Shown piece by piece: positions 1 to 5,133 of a stretch of 5,133 nucleotides of DNA. How positions within the stretch are numbered: the stretch's first letter is position 1; every line of letters starts with the position of its first letter. The notes below the pieces were generated by a model, which was given only the letters and a program-made list of their open reading frames with translations, made no database searches and was not told where the DNA came from. This stretch comes from a bacterium (lineage in GTDB: Bacteria > Babelota > Babeliae > Babelales > RVW-14). The stretch covers positions 1 to 5,133 of the forward strand of contig JAHFBR010000092.1 in the NCBI GenBank assembly GCA_023249955.1, given 5' to 3'. The position numbers and the translations under genes were made by a program.

Positions 1-1
1 A

Positions 2-616
2 CGCAGTCCAGCCGCACCACTTGGTTGGTCTTATACTAACAGTTGTCTTAATCCTGTACGAGACCGTGGTTTGAACGTTGGGCTTCAGGGTCTTGTAAAA
101 AATGCTGTTAAGGCTGAAGCAGCCGCAGCCCCTGCACGTGTTCCCGCGGCCGATCAAGAGAGTGAAGTAGATTTCGGCGGTAGTTTTGACGGTGGCGATT
201 TTGGTGGCGACGAAGCTCCAAATGGTTTTGTCAATGAACCTGCTCAATTCTACGCTCCTGCTCAAGAAAGCAGATGGACACGCTTTACAAGCGTCTGTTC
301 AAGACACAAAGGTAAAATTATTGTCGGTACTCTTATTACTGCTGCTGTAGCATATTATTGGCTTACAGCTGACAGTTCAGTTGTGCAACCAGGTGCTGAT
401 ATCTTGTCGACGTGTGCAACAAAGACCGATTTGTCTGAGCTTGCAACAAAAATTGTCGAGCTTGAAGGGAAAGCTCAAGAGCTTGCTGGTAAAGTTACAC
501 CACCTGAAAAGGTTGTTGAAATAGCACTCAAGACGTCACAAGCAATGGTTGATGGTTATCATCAAGCACAGGGGACTGGTTGGACATTCTGGCTAAGAAA
601 ACTAATGGGTAGATAA
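2..616 (+). CDS. Hypothetical single-pass membrane protein, 5' end cut by window
   Basis: I do not recognise the family. The frame is open from the window edge with no ATG; the only start inside is a TTG at 71 without a clear ribosome binding site. The 23 codons before it use the same T-ending codons as the rest, so I read the gene as beginning upstream. Counting from that TTG as residue 1: an Ala/Pro-rich stretch (about 14-27), an acidic Gly/Phe/Asp patch (34-48) containing GSFDGGD at 37-43, a basic segment (68-82), one membrane helix (about 83-99), and an amphipathic helix with a/d residues L121, L124, I128, L131, A135, L138, V142, a good coiled-coil pattern. The C-terminus is short, basic and aromatic (WTFWLRKLMGR). 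The positive-inside rule suggests the N-terminal part is cytoplasmic and the coiled coil outside, unless an unseen upstream segment changes this. The next gene starts 9 nt after the stop, implying one operon. Alternative: a true TTG start at 71 overlapping an upstream stop TGA at 72-74. Confidence 0.75.
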   Translation, partial: RSPAAPLGWSYTNSCLNPVRDRGLNVGLQGLVKNAVKAEAAAAPARVPAADQESEVDFGGSFDGGDFGGDEAPNGFVNEPAQFYAPAQESRWTRFTSVCSRHKGKIIVGTLITAAVAYYWLTADSSVVQPGADILSTCATKTDLSELATKIVELEGKAQELAGKVTPPEKVVEIALKTSQAMVDGYHQAQGTGWTFWLRKLMGR

Positions 617-622
617 GAGGGG
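617..622 (+). promoter_or_regulatory. Ribosome binding site of gene 2
   Basis: The purine run GAGGGG begins just after the stop codon of gene 1. Its GAGG core (617-620) lies 5 nt before the ATG at 626 and 8 nt before the in-frame ATG at 629, so either could be the start. The site sits directly against the stop of gene 1, which favours translation by ribosomes finishing that gene. Confidence 0.7.
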
Positions 623-625
623 ATC

Positions 626-1603
626 ATGATGAAGATGAATATTAAAAATATGATGCGCGCATTATTGTGCGTTGGATTTTTAGGACTGCCTCAGGTTTCT
701 GTGTATGCTATGCAAAATCCTGATCAGACCAATGATCCAAATGTTTTTAGAGATGGTCATGCAATTAGAATTTTGATTTCATTGATTCAAAATATTTGTG
801 AAGCAGCTGCAGAAGATATGGCTGGTGTGACATTTTTAGCGGATCCTGCAACAGTTATACAAGGGATTCCTAACGCTGAGCAACTCAAACAGGTACTGCA
901 AGTTGGCATGTGTGATCTCATGGTTAGGCCTCAATCTTTTGAAGCGAGTTGTGCATATGATGCGCAGGGCCAGCAACATGGACCATTTCTTCAGCACTAT
1001 TTTGGCAATTTGGGGACTAATCAGAATTTCCAACCACTTGCATTGTTAAATCCAGATGCGCACGTTGTTGGTCCTGATAATAGCAGCAATCGTTTGCTTG
1101 CGAACAGCATCAAGAAAGCATTTAAACTGTTTTTAGACTATGCGCAGCGGGTACGTCATTTTTATAGAACAAATCATACAATGGTTATTGATGTTGACAA
1201 CGGGCAGGATCCAATTAGTGGCATGCTTCGTGCATTGAAAGATCCTCATACAGGTATCTATGTTTCCAACACGTCTTTAACCACAATTGCCGGGGAACTT
1301 AACCAGGTACTTGCTCAACAACCAAATTTTATTGATTATGATCGCCGTTGGTCGCTTGCGATGTTAAAGCGTGCGATTATTCAGCGACCAAAAATGATAG
1401 CAAGCATTCTTTGTTTGCTTGCGGGATACCTTTTGCGCCAGCATGATGCGCTGTTACAAGGCGGTCAGGTTGGGGTGTATAAGGTATCAGAAGATTCCTT
1501 GGCCTTTGCAGGTTATGGCGATCATGTACGTTTTATGATTCTAACGACTGTTTTTACCGCACTTTTTGTTCGGCTTTTTAATGTGTGTGTTAATCGTAAG
1601 TAA
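626..1603 (+). CDS. Hypothetical exported protein with two C-terminal membrane segments
   Basis: I recognise no family for this 325-residue protein. The N-terminus is a signal peptide: basic residues K3, K7 and R11, a hydrophobic core (about 12-26) and a plausible cleavage site after VYA at 26-28. Cys15 lies inside the core but has no proper lipobox, so a lipoprotein is unlikely. The mature part contains three cysteines (58, 96, 109) that could form disulfides outside the cytoplasm. Near the C-terminus are two hydrophobic segments, about 257-270 and 303-321, the second followed by a basic tail (NRK); they are separated by about 30 mostly polar residues. I read this as an exported domain of roughly 225 residues tethered by a C-terminal hairpin. 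The first segment is short for a membrane helix and could instead be a buried helix. Start choice: ATG codons at 626, 629 and 635 all fit, and 626 is taken by convention. It lies 9 nt after gene 1 and 23 nt before gene 3, so probably in the same transcript. Confidence 0.85.
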   Translation: MMKMNIKNMMRALLCVGFLGLPQVSVYAMQNPDQTNDPNVFRDGHAIRILISLIQNICEAAAEDMAGVTFLADPATVIQGIPNAEQLKQVLQVGMCDLMVRPQSFEASCAYDAQGQQHGPFLQHYFGNLGTNQNFQPLALLNPDAHVVGPDNSSNRLLANSIKKAFKLFLDYAQRVRHFYRTNHTMVIDVDNGQDPISGMLRALKDPHTGIYVSNTSLTTIAGELNQVLAQQPNFIDYDRRWSLAMLKRAIIQRPKMIASILCLLAGYLLRQHDALLQGGQVGVYKVSEDSLAFAGYGDHVRFMILTTVFTALFVRLFNVCVNRK

Positions 1604-1616
1604 TATTTATTATTTT

Positions 1617-1621
1617 GGAGG
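1617..1621 (+). promoter_or_regulatory. Ribosome binding site that fixes the start of gene 3
   Basis: GGAGG is a full-strength Shine-Dalgarno core 5 nt before the ATG at 1627. It decides the start: an in-frame TTG at 1615 would place this site inside the coding region and has no comparable site before it. Confidence 0.9.
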
Positions 1622-1626
1622 TTTTT

Positions 1627-2370
1627 ATGAAATTCTTTAAACAACTGTTAAAAACAACGCTTGTACTAGGTTTAGTCGGCGGTGTGATGACAGCCCAGCT
1701 TTGTGCTCAGGCGCATACGTATCAGCAAGTATTAGACACGCTCTTGCCTAACGGTCAGGCTTGTGAGCTTGGAAATGGCGTCAATGATAACTTAGCATTG
1801 GTGTATCTATCAAGACCAGAGTTCACAGGCTTTGTTGCCGGTTTAATACCAGCAGCAGAGGCAAGCTTTTTTGAAAAAATGAAGGCTTGGTATAACAAAA
1901 GACTTGCGTTTAATGCCATTGCTCAATGGGCAGAAATGGCTCTTTCGCGTGCAGTTGTTCAACATAATCCTGCCACTGTGGTTAACCTCTCACGCGAAGA
2001 ACTCGCAATGGATCTAGGAAATGATATTCATGCTGCGCTGCAAAACAATAATTGTGTCAAGCTAGCGAAGCAGAAGCTTAAAGGTGTTGCAGATGCATTG
2101 CAAGTGGCGAATGCAGACTTGGCGACTTTTGTTAAAACAAAGATTAAAAATGGTGGCGGTTTAAAATACTGGCTCGCCGTCATGGGATTTACAGAGCTTA
2201 AGCAGACGGCATCATGGTCTTCAACGTTGAACGATACGTGGCAACAGGTAAAAGAGCTTCTTACTGGAATGAGCGCGCAGGTTGCTGCGTTTGGTCAGCG
2301 TATGGCGCAAGGTGTTGCTCAGGTGAGCACCGCGGCTCTCGCTGTCTTTGACGATGGTGATGATGCTTAG
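1627..2370 (+). CDS. Hypothetical secreted alpha-helical protein
   Basis: This 247-residue protein belongs to no family I recognise. It begins with a textbook signal peptide: K2, K5 and K9, a hydrophobic core (about 10-22), and cleavage probably after AQA at 27-29, giving a mature start at HTYQQ. No further membrane segment is evident, so the product should be periplasmic or released. The rest looks mainly helical; residues 147-168 show a heptad pattern (A147, L151, V154, L158, A161, L165, F168). The mature part has two cysteines, 46 and 143, which could form a disulfide. The protein ends in an acidic tail, FDDGDDA (241-247), resembling the GSFDGGD motif of its neighbours. The ATG at 1627 is chosen because a GGAGG site lies 5 nt before it; the TTG at 1615 would begin before that site. 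It follows gene 2 by 23 nt, implying co-transcription, and is followed by a 77-nt gap with a large inverted repeat. Confidence 0.86.
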   Translation: MKFFKQLLKTTLVLGLVGGVMTAQLCAQAHTYQQVLDTLLPNGQACELGNGVNDNLALVYLSRPEFTGFVAGLIPAAEASFFEKMKAWYNKRLAFNAIAQWAEMALSRAVVQHNPATVVNLSREELAMDLGNDIHAALQNNNCVKLAKQKLKGVADALQVANADLATFVKTKIKNGGGLKYWLAVMGFTELKQTASWSSTLNDTWQQVKELLTGMSAQVAAFGQRMAQGVAQVSTAALAVFDDGDDA

Positions 2371-2392
2371 TGATCCTAACGCTTAATAAATG

Positions 2393-2432
2393 ATTGTATC
2401 GAGGTTGGGGTTTTCCCCAACCTCGATACAAT
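2393..2432. repeat. Perfect 18-bp inverted repeat with TTTT loop, between genes 3 and 4
   Basis: The arms 2393-2410 and 2415-2432 are exact reverse complements with no mismatch, separated by TTTT. The inner half of the stem is G+C-rich (CGAGGTTGGGG). It begins 22 nt after the stop of gene 3 and ends 4 nt before the ribosome binding site of gene 4. Neither strand has a T-run directly after the stem, so it is not a standard intrinsic terminator. It could be a mRNA-stabilising 3' end for genes 1 to 3, an attenuating hairpin ahead of gene 4, a weak or factor-assisted terminator, a dispersed genomic repeat, or a protein-binding palindrome. The structure is certain; its role is not. Confidence 0.85.
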
Positions 2433-2436
2433 GAAT

Positions 2437-2440
2437 GGAG
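2437..2440 (+). promoter_or_regulatory. Ribosome binding site that fixes the start of gene 4
   Basis: GGAG lies 7 nt before the ATG at 2448 and 4 nt after the end of the 18-bp inverted repeat. It decides the start: an upstream in-frame TTG at 2394 would put the whole hairpin inside the coding region. Because the site is so close to the stem, the folded hairpin could affect ribosome access. Confidence 0.8.
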
Positions 2441-2447
2441 CAATGCA

Positions 2448-3620
2448 ATGATTGGTAAAATATTTCAAAAGATTACTATATCTTTTATGAGAAGAGGATT
2501 GATAAAAATTCTCGCTCCAATCATTGTATTTGTCACTCTCGTCGGCGGATTGTTGTGGCACAAGTATAATTATAATTTTCTGCATTGTTTACAACAAATG
2601 ATTACAGAGCTTGAACAGGCAGAAAAACGAGAATGCCCAGTGAATGCAAAGCTTTTGAAATTATCTACGGCACTTGATTGGGTAAAGCGTGAATTCATCA
2701 AGACGCCTGCTCGCAAGATGCTTGCTCACAAGGCCCAGTATTCATGGAATAATCTACTCTTTATGCCGACATATAAAATTTTTGCTTCAGTTGCTCAAAA
2801 GGAAAAGCTTGATGCAAAGCAAATTTTAGTACAAAAAATCTTGGTGCAAGTTGATGCAATTTATGATGAATTTGAACAGCCACAGGATCCATTTTTTGAT
2901 GGCGATGTTTGTGGTTTAGCTCAAAACTGGAAAACCAACATGCATGGGGTGGTAACACCTAAGGCAATTGCATTGCCGCAAGCAATTTTTCTTCCATCAA
3001 GAAAGCCTGAACAGCTAGACGGTGCTCGATTGAGGCCTAAGCTCAATGAGCCGGCTCAGCAAACAGTTACTAAAGAGATAAAATTTAATGATAACAATAG
3101 GCAATCAACCTCGCAAAACAGCAACAAGGAATCCTCTGAGGATTTATCAAAAGATCATTCGAACGACTTGTGGACGGGCTGGGATGATGATGTAACTGAT
3201 GCCATGAATGCGTTGTTTGACCCTACGTATTATCAAAATAACGATCAAGGCGATTATTTAGATCAAGAATCTTCACGGAGTCCAAATAAAGCAACGAGAG
3301 CTCGAAAAATAGGGTCAGATTCAAACGATGAAAAAACGCCACATGCTGGGATTCGCAACAGGAGTAACAATAGAAACGATGGTTCATTGCCCGATGCTGA
3401 TATACAAAATGGAAGCATACGTGAACTAGATGATCTTTTTGGATCATTCGATGGTGGCGATATGCCTTCAGGTTGGCAGATTTCAGCCACAGAGCGAGCG
3501 CAATTGGTTACGTTATTGCGTGAAGATGTTGCGCGTACAAAGGACGCGTTGGATCGAGCCTCACAAAATGTTAAACAACAGAATGAACAGAATGCGCTTC
3601 AAGCAATGATTGTACCCTAA
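2448..3620 (+). CDS. Hypothetical signal-anchored protein with long disordered acidic region
   Basis: I recognise no family for this 390-residue protein. The N-terminus is basic and amphipathic (K4, K8, R15, R16, K20), followed by one hydrophobic segment at about 20-37 with no clear signal peptidase site. I read it as a signal anchor that leaves the remaining 350 residues outside the cytoplasm. Residues about 45-145 look helical and include W78 and W100. Residues about 200-345 are rich in Asn, Ser, Asp and Gln with few hydrophobics and are probably disordered. Two islands stand out there: an aromatic/acidic stretch (WTGWDDDV, 242-249) and GSFDGGD (332-338), the latter identical to a motif in gene 1. 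The last 45 residues form an amphipathic helix with coiled-coil character (L357, V361, L368, A371, V375). The ATG at 2448 is preceded by GGAG at 7 nt; the TTG at 2394 would make the hairpin coding and is rejected. A strong terminator follows 41 nt after the stop, so this is the last gene of the + strand cluster. Confidence 0.83.
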   Translation: MIGKIFQKITISFMRRGLIKILAPIIVFVTLVGGLLWHKYNYNFLHCLQQMITELEQAEKRECPVNAKLLKLSTALDWVKREFIKTPARKMLAHKAQYSWNNLLFMPTYKIFASVAQKEKLDAKQILVQKILVQVDAIYDEFEQPQDPFFDGDVCGLAQNWKTNMHGVVTPKAIALPQAIFLPSRKPEQLDGARLRPKLNEPAQQTVTKEIKFNDNNRQSTSQNSNKESSEDLSKDHSNDLWTGWDDDVTDAMNALFDPTYYQNNDQGDYLDQESSRSPNKATRARKIGSDSNDEKTPHAGIRNRSNNRNDGSLPDADIQNGSIRELDDLFGSFDGGDMPSGWQISATERAQLVTLLREDVARTKDALDRASQNVKQQNEQNALQAMIVP

Positions 3621-3661
3621 ATAAAAAAATTATAAAAAGCCCCTCCCATCTATCAAGGCAT

Positions 3662-3701
3662 CAGGGAGCGCAACACTTCGGTGTGCGCTCCCTGTTTTTT
3701 T
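3662..3701 (+). terminator. Intrinsic terminator with cUUCGg tetraloop
   Basis: The arms 3662-3676 and 3681-3694 pair over 14 bp with one bulged A in the left arm. They close on TTCG with a C-G closing pair, the very stable cUUCGg tetraloop, and a T-tract fills 3695-3701. It ends transcription of gene 4 and anything upstream. The final two Ts are shared with the dnaE stop codon on the other strand. Read on the - strand, the same stem has no T-run directly after it. T-rich DNA occurs only about 25 nt further on (complements of A-runs at 3634-3638 and 3623-3629), with a weak alternative 5-bp stem (3643-3647 with 3664-3668). It may therefore also help end dnaE transcription, but less clearly. 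Confidence 0.93.
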
Positions 3702-5133
3702 ACACCCCAATCTGCGCCTTAAACCCCGCCGAGGTCAGCTGCTTGAGCACGTCAGGCGAACAGGCAACCTTGGTGGTGCTCATCAGCAGTAAATCATGAT
3801 TGTTATCATTAAACGCCACCTGGAGCGGAATGTCGCCCGTCTGGAGCGACTCTTTGAGCGCTTTGACATCAGGCTCGCCCGCGTGTGCAGGAATGCGCAC
3901 GGTCAGCGTTTTAACCATGTCATTATCAAAGATCGTGTCTGCTGGGATCAGCTCATTGGCCTTAATTTTGCACTTGTTTTGTGCGGTGATATCAAGCGTG
4001 CCCTTGATGATAAAAACGTGGTGTTGGCTTAACAAATTTTCCACCTTGGCATACACACTGGGGAAGATAATAATCTCTGCATCGCCCGTCAGATCTTCGC
4101 ATTGCATGAATGCCATCTTGTCACCTTTTTTGGTGAGAATGGTTTTGATGTTTTGCACCAGGCCGCAACAGGTGACGGTGGGCTCTTTGAGTGACGTGAC
4201 CGTTTTGATCAGATCAAGCGCTTGCGCAAATGGTGTGAACTCCAACCACTGCAGGACCGGGTACGTTTTGAGTGGATGCGAGCTCAGATAAAAGCCGGCG
4301 ACCTCGCGTTCTTTTTCCAGCTTTTCTTTGTCCGGCCATTCGTCCAAAAGCGCAAAAGCATATGTTTCTATTTTTTGTTCGGCAGTTGGTGCGGGCCCTG
4401 CAAACATGCCAAACAGGCCCATCTGGCCAGTTTTTTCAGCCTCTTTTTGTTGGTGCGCTAGATCCAAAACTTTATCAAGCTCTGCTGTTTTTTGCGCACG
4501 GTTGCCGGGTAAGCAGTCCATGGCGCCGGCGCAGATCAAGCTTTCCAGCACGCGCTTATTGACGACGCGCAGATCAACACGTTTGCAGAACTCAAAAAAA
4601 TCTGTGAACGGCTTTTGGGCCCGTTCTTCCAGGATATTGTGCAGCGCGGCCAGGCCGACGTTTTTAATGCCCTTCAGGCCAAAAACAACACCTTCAGGCT
4701 TTGCCACAAATTCAATGTCAGATGCATTAATGTTGGGTGGCACAGTGGTCAAACCCATGTCGTGAATCTCTTGCAGGTATTTGGTCAAATTATCCGGGTT
4801 ATCCGTTTCAAATGTGACCAGTGCCGCCAAAAATTCGCTAGGGTAATTTGCTTTCAGATACGCGGTGTGATACGCAATGAGCGCGTAGGCCGCAGAGTGC
4901 GATTTGTTAAACCCGTAACCCGCAAAGTACTCCATCAGCTCAAAAAGCTCTGCTGCTTTTTTGCCATCAAAGCCTTGTGCAACGGCACCTTGCGCAAACA
5001 AGGCTTTTTGTTCCGCCATCACATCGGCCTTTTTCTTACCCATCGCACGGCGCAAAATATCGGCGCCGCCCAGTGTGTAGCCGCCAATGGCCGAAGCAAT
5101 TTTCATCACCTGTTCTTGATACACAATGACGCC
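3700..5133 (-). CDS. dnaE: DNA polymerase III alpha subunit, C-terminal part (5' end beyond window)
   Basis: This is the replicative polymerase that extends DNA in the bacterial replisome. The window holds its last 477 residues, roughly 40% of a family usually near 1,150-1,200; the N-terminal PHP domain and the palm with its catalytic aspartates lie beyond the right edge. Numbering the visible fragment from its first residue: the finger motif GVIVYQEQVM (1-10), GGYTLGGADILRRAMGKKK (17-35) and the invariant GYGFNKSHSAAYA (72-84), a helix-hairpin-helix region (about 152-206), a sliding-clamp binding motif QMGLF (237-241), EREVAGFYLSSHP (275-287), an OB-fold (about 320-395) and a short C-terminal domain. 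Finding the OB-fold after the helix-hairpin-helix identifies DnaE, not PolC. The frame is intact, with no missing motif. The GTG at 5124 is the Val inside GVIVYQEQ, not a start. It is convergent with the + strand cluster and ends inside the T-tract of that cluster's terminator. Its codons end in G or C more often than those of the neighbouring genes. Confidence 0.98.
   Translation of the reverse strand, partial: GVIVYQEQVMKIASAIGGYTLGGADILRRAMGKKKADVMAEQKALFAQGAVAQGFDGKKAAELFELMEYFAGYGFNKSHSAAYALIAYHTAYLKANYPSEFLAALVTFETDNPDNLTKYLQEIHDMGLTTVPPNINASDIEFVAKPEGVVFGLKGIKNVGLAALHNILEERAQKPFTDFFEFCKRVDLRVVNKRVLESLICAGAMDCLPGNRAQKTAELDKVLDLAHQQKEAEKTGQMGLFGMFAGPAPTAEQKIETYAFALLDEWPDKEKLEKEREVAGFYLSSHPLKTYPVLQWLEFTPFAQALDLIKTVTSLKEPTVTCCGLVQNIKTILTKKGDKMAFMQCEDLTGDAEIIIFPSVYAKVENLLSQHHVFIIKGTLDITAQNKCKIKANELIPADTIFDNDMVKTLTVRIPAHAGEPDVKALKESLQTGDIPLQVAFNDNNHDLLLMSTTKVACSPDVLKQLTSAGFKAQIGV

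Noticed and set aside
653..670. Lipoprotein signal in gene 2 (Cys15)
   Set aside because: The residues before the cysteine (A-L-L) do not fit a lipobox, since a small residue is needed at -1, and the cysteine lies too early in the hydrophobic core.
1615..1626. TTG at 1615 as start of gene 3
   Set aside because: It would place the GGAGG ribosome binding site inside the gene and add four residues before a perfect signal peptide that begins at 1627.
2394..2447. TTG at 2394 as start of gene 4
   Set aside because: The added residues are simply the translated inverted repeat, and no ribosome binding site precedes it; ATG at 2448 has GGAG at 7 nt.
2431..2451. Six-codon leader ORF (MNGAMQ) overlapping the start of gene 4 as ATGA
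   Set aside because: Its ribosome binding site would have to lie within the 18-bp stem, and no attenuation-type codon run is present; most likely chance.
2446..2526. 10-bp inverted repeat (2446-2455 with 2517-2526) that could pair over the gene 4 start codon
   Set aside because: A 10-bp match with a 61-nt spacer in A+T-rich DNA is weak, and I found no second signal supporting it.
836..3490. Short - strand open frames across genes 2, 3 and 4 (60 to 75 codons)
   Set aside because: They are antisense to longer genes with clear starts and signal sequences, and their translations are His/Ser/Leu-rich as expected for the complement of coding DNA.
3796..4765. Several open frames on the + strand opposite dnaE (about 78 to 163 codons)
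   Set aside because: They lie entirely antisense to a well-conserved, intact dnaE frame, have no convincing ribosome binding sites and show no recognisable domains; they are shadows.
5122..5124. GTG at 5124 as the start of dnaE
   Set aside because: Upstream codons continue in frame and complete the conserved GVIVYQEQ motif, so the gene runs beyond the window.

Overview
This is a bacterial window of moderate G+C. Two 60-base samples counted by eye gave about 40% G+C in the left-hand genes and about 48% in the right-hand gene. It has two parts that meet head-on. The left 3.6 kb holds four genes on the + strand, the first cut by the window edge. None belongs to a family I recognise. All four look exported or membrane-anchored: gene 1 has one membrane segment, gene 2 a cleavable signal peptide plus two C-terminal hydrophobic segments, gene 3 a cleavable signal peptide, and gene 4 an N-terminal signal anchor. 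The right 1.4 kb is the 3' part of dnaE (DNA polymerase III alpha subunit) on the - strand. It is cut at its 5' side by the window end.

Layout: gene 1 (2..616, partial), 9 nt gap, gene 2 (626..1603), 23 nt gap, gene 3 (1627..2370), 77 nt gap containing a perfect 18-bp inverted repeat, gene 4 (2448..3620), then a strong intrinsic terminator with a cUUCGg loop at 3662..3701. The T-tract of that terminator runs into the stop codon of dnaE (3700..5133, complement). Tight spacing and good ribosome binding sites suggest that genes 1 to 3 are one transcript. Gene 4 may be read through the inverted repeat or be separately controlled. No promoter was recognised with confidence.

What the left-hand genes do together is unknown. 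The features linking them are export or membrane signals, heptad-patterned helices in genes 1, 3 and 4, and a short acidic Gly/Phe motif. That motif, GSFDGGD, is identical in genes 1 and 4 but encoded by different codons, and a looser F-D-x-G-D version forms the C-terminus of gene 3. This fits a set of envelope or secreted proteins that work together, but that is inference.

The organism cannot be named from this window. A core replication gene beside a run of small, unrecognised, signal-peptide-bearing proteins recalls host-associated candidate phyla such as Dependentiae (TM6). I hold that only as a weak guess. I saw no tRNA, rRNA, CRISPR array, transposase or phage gene, and no gene-free stretch longer than about 80 bases.
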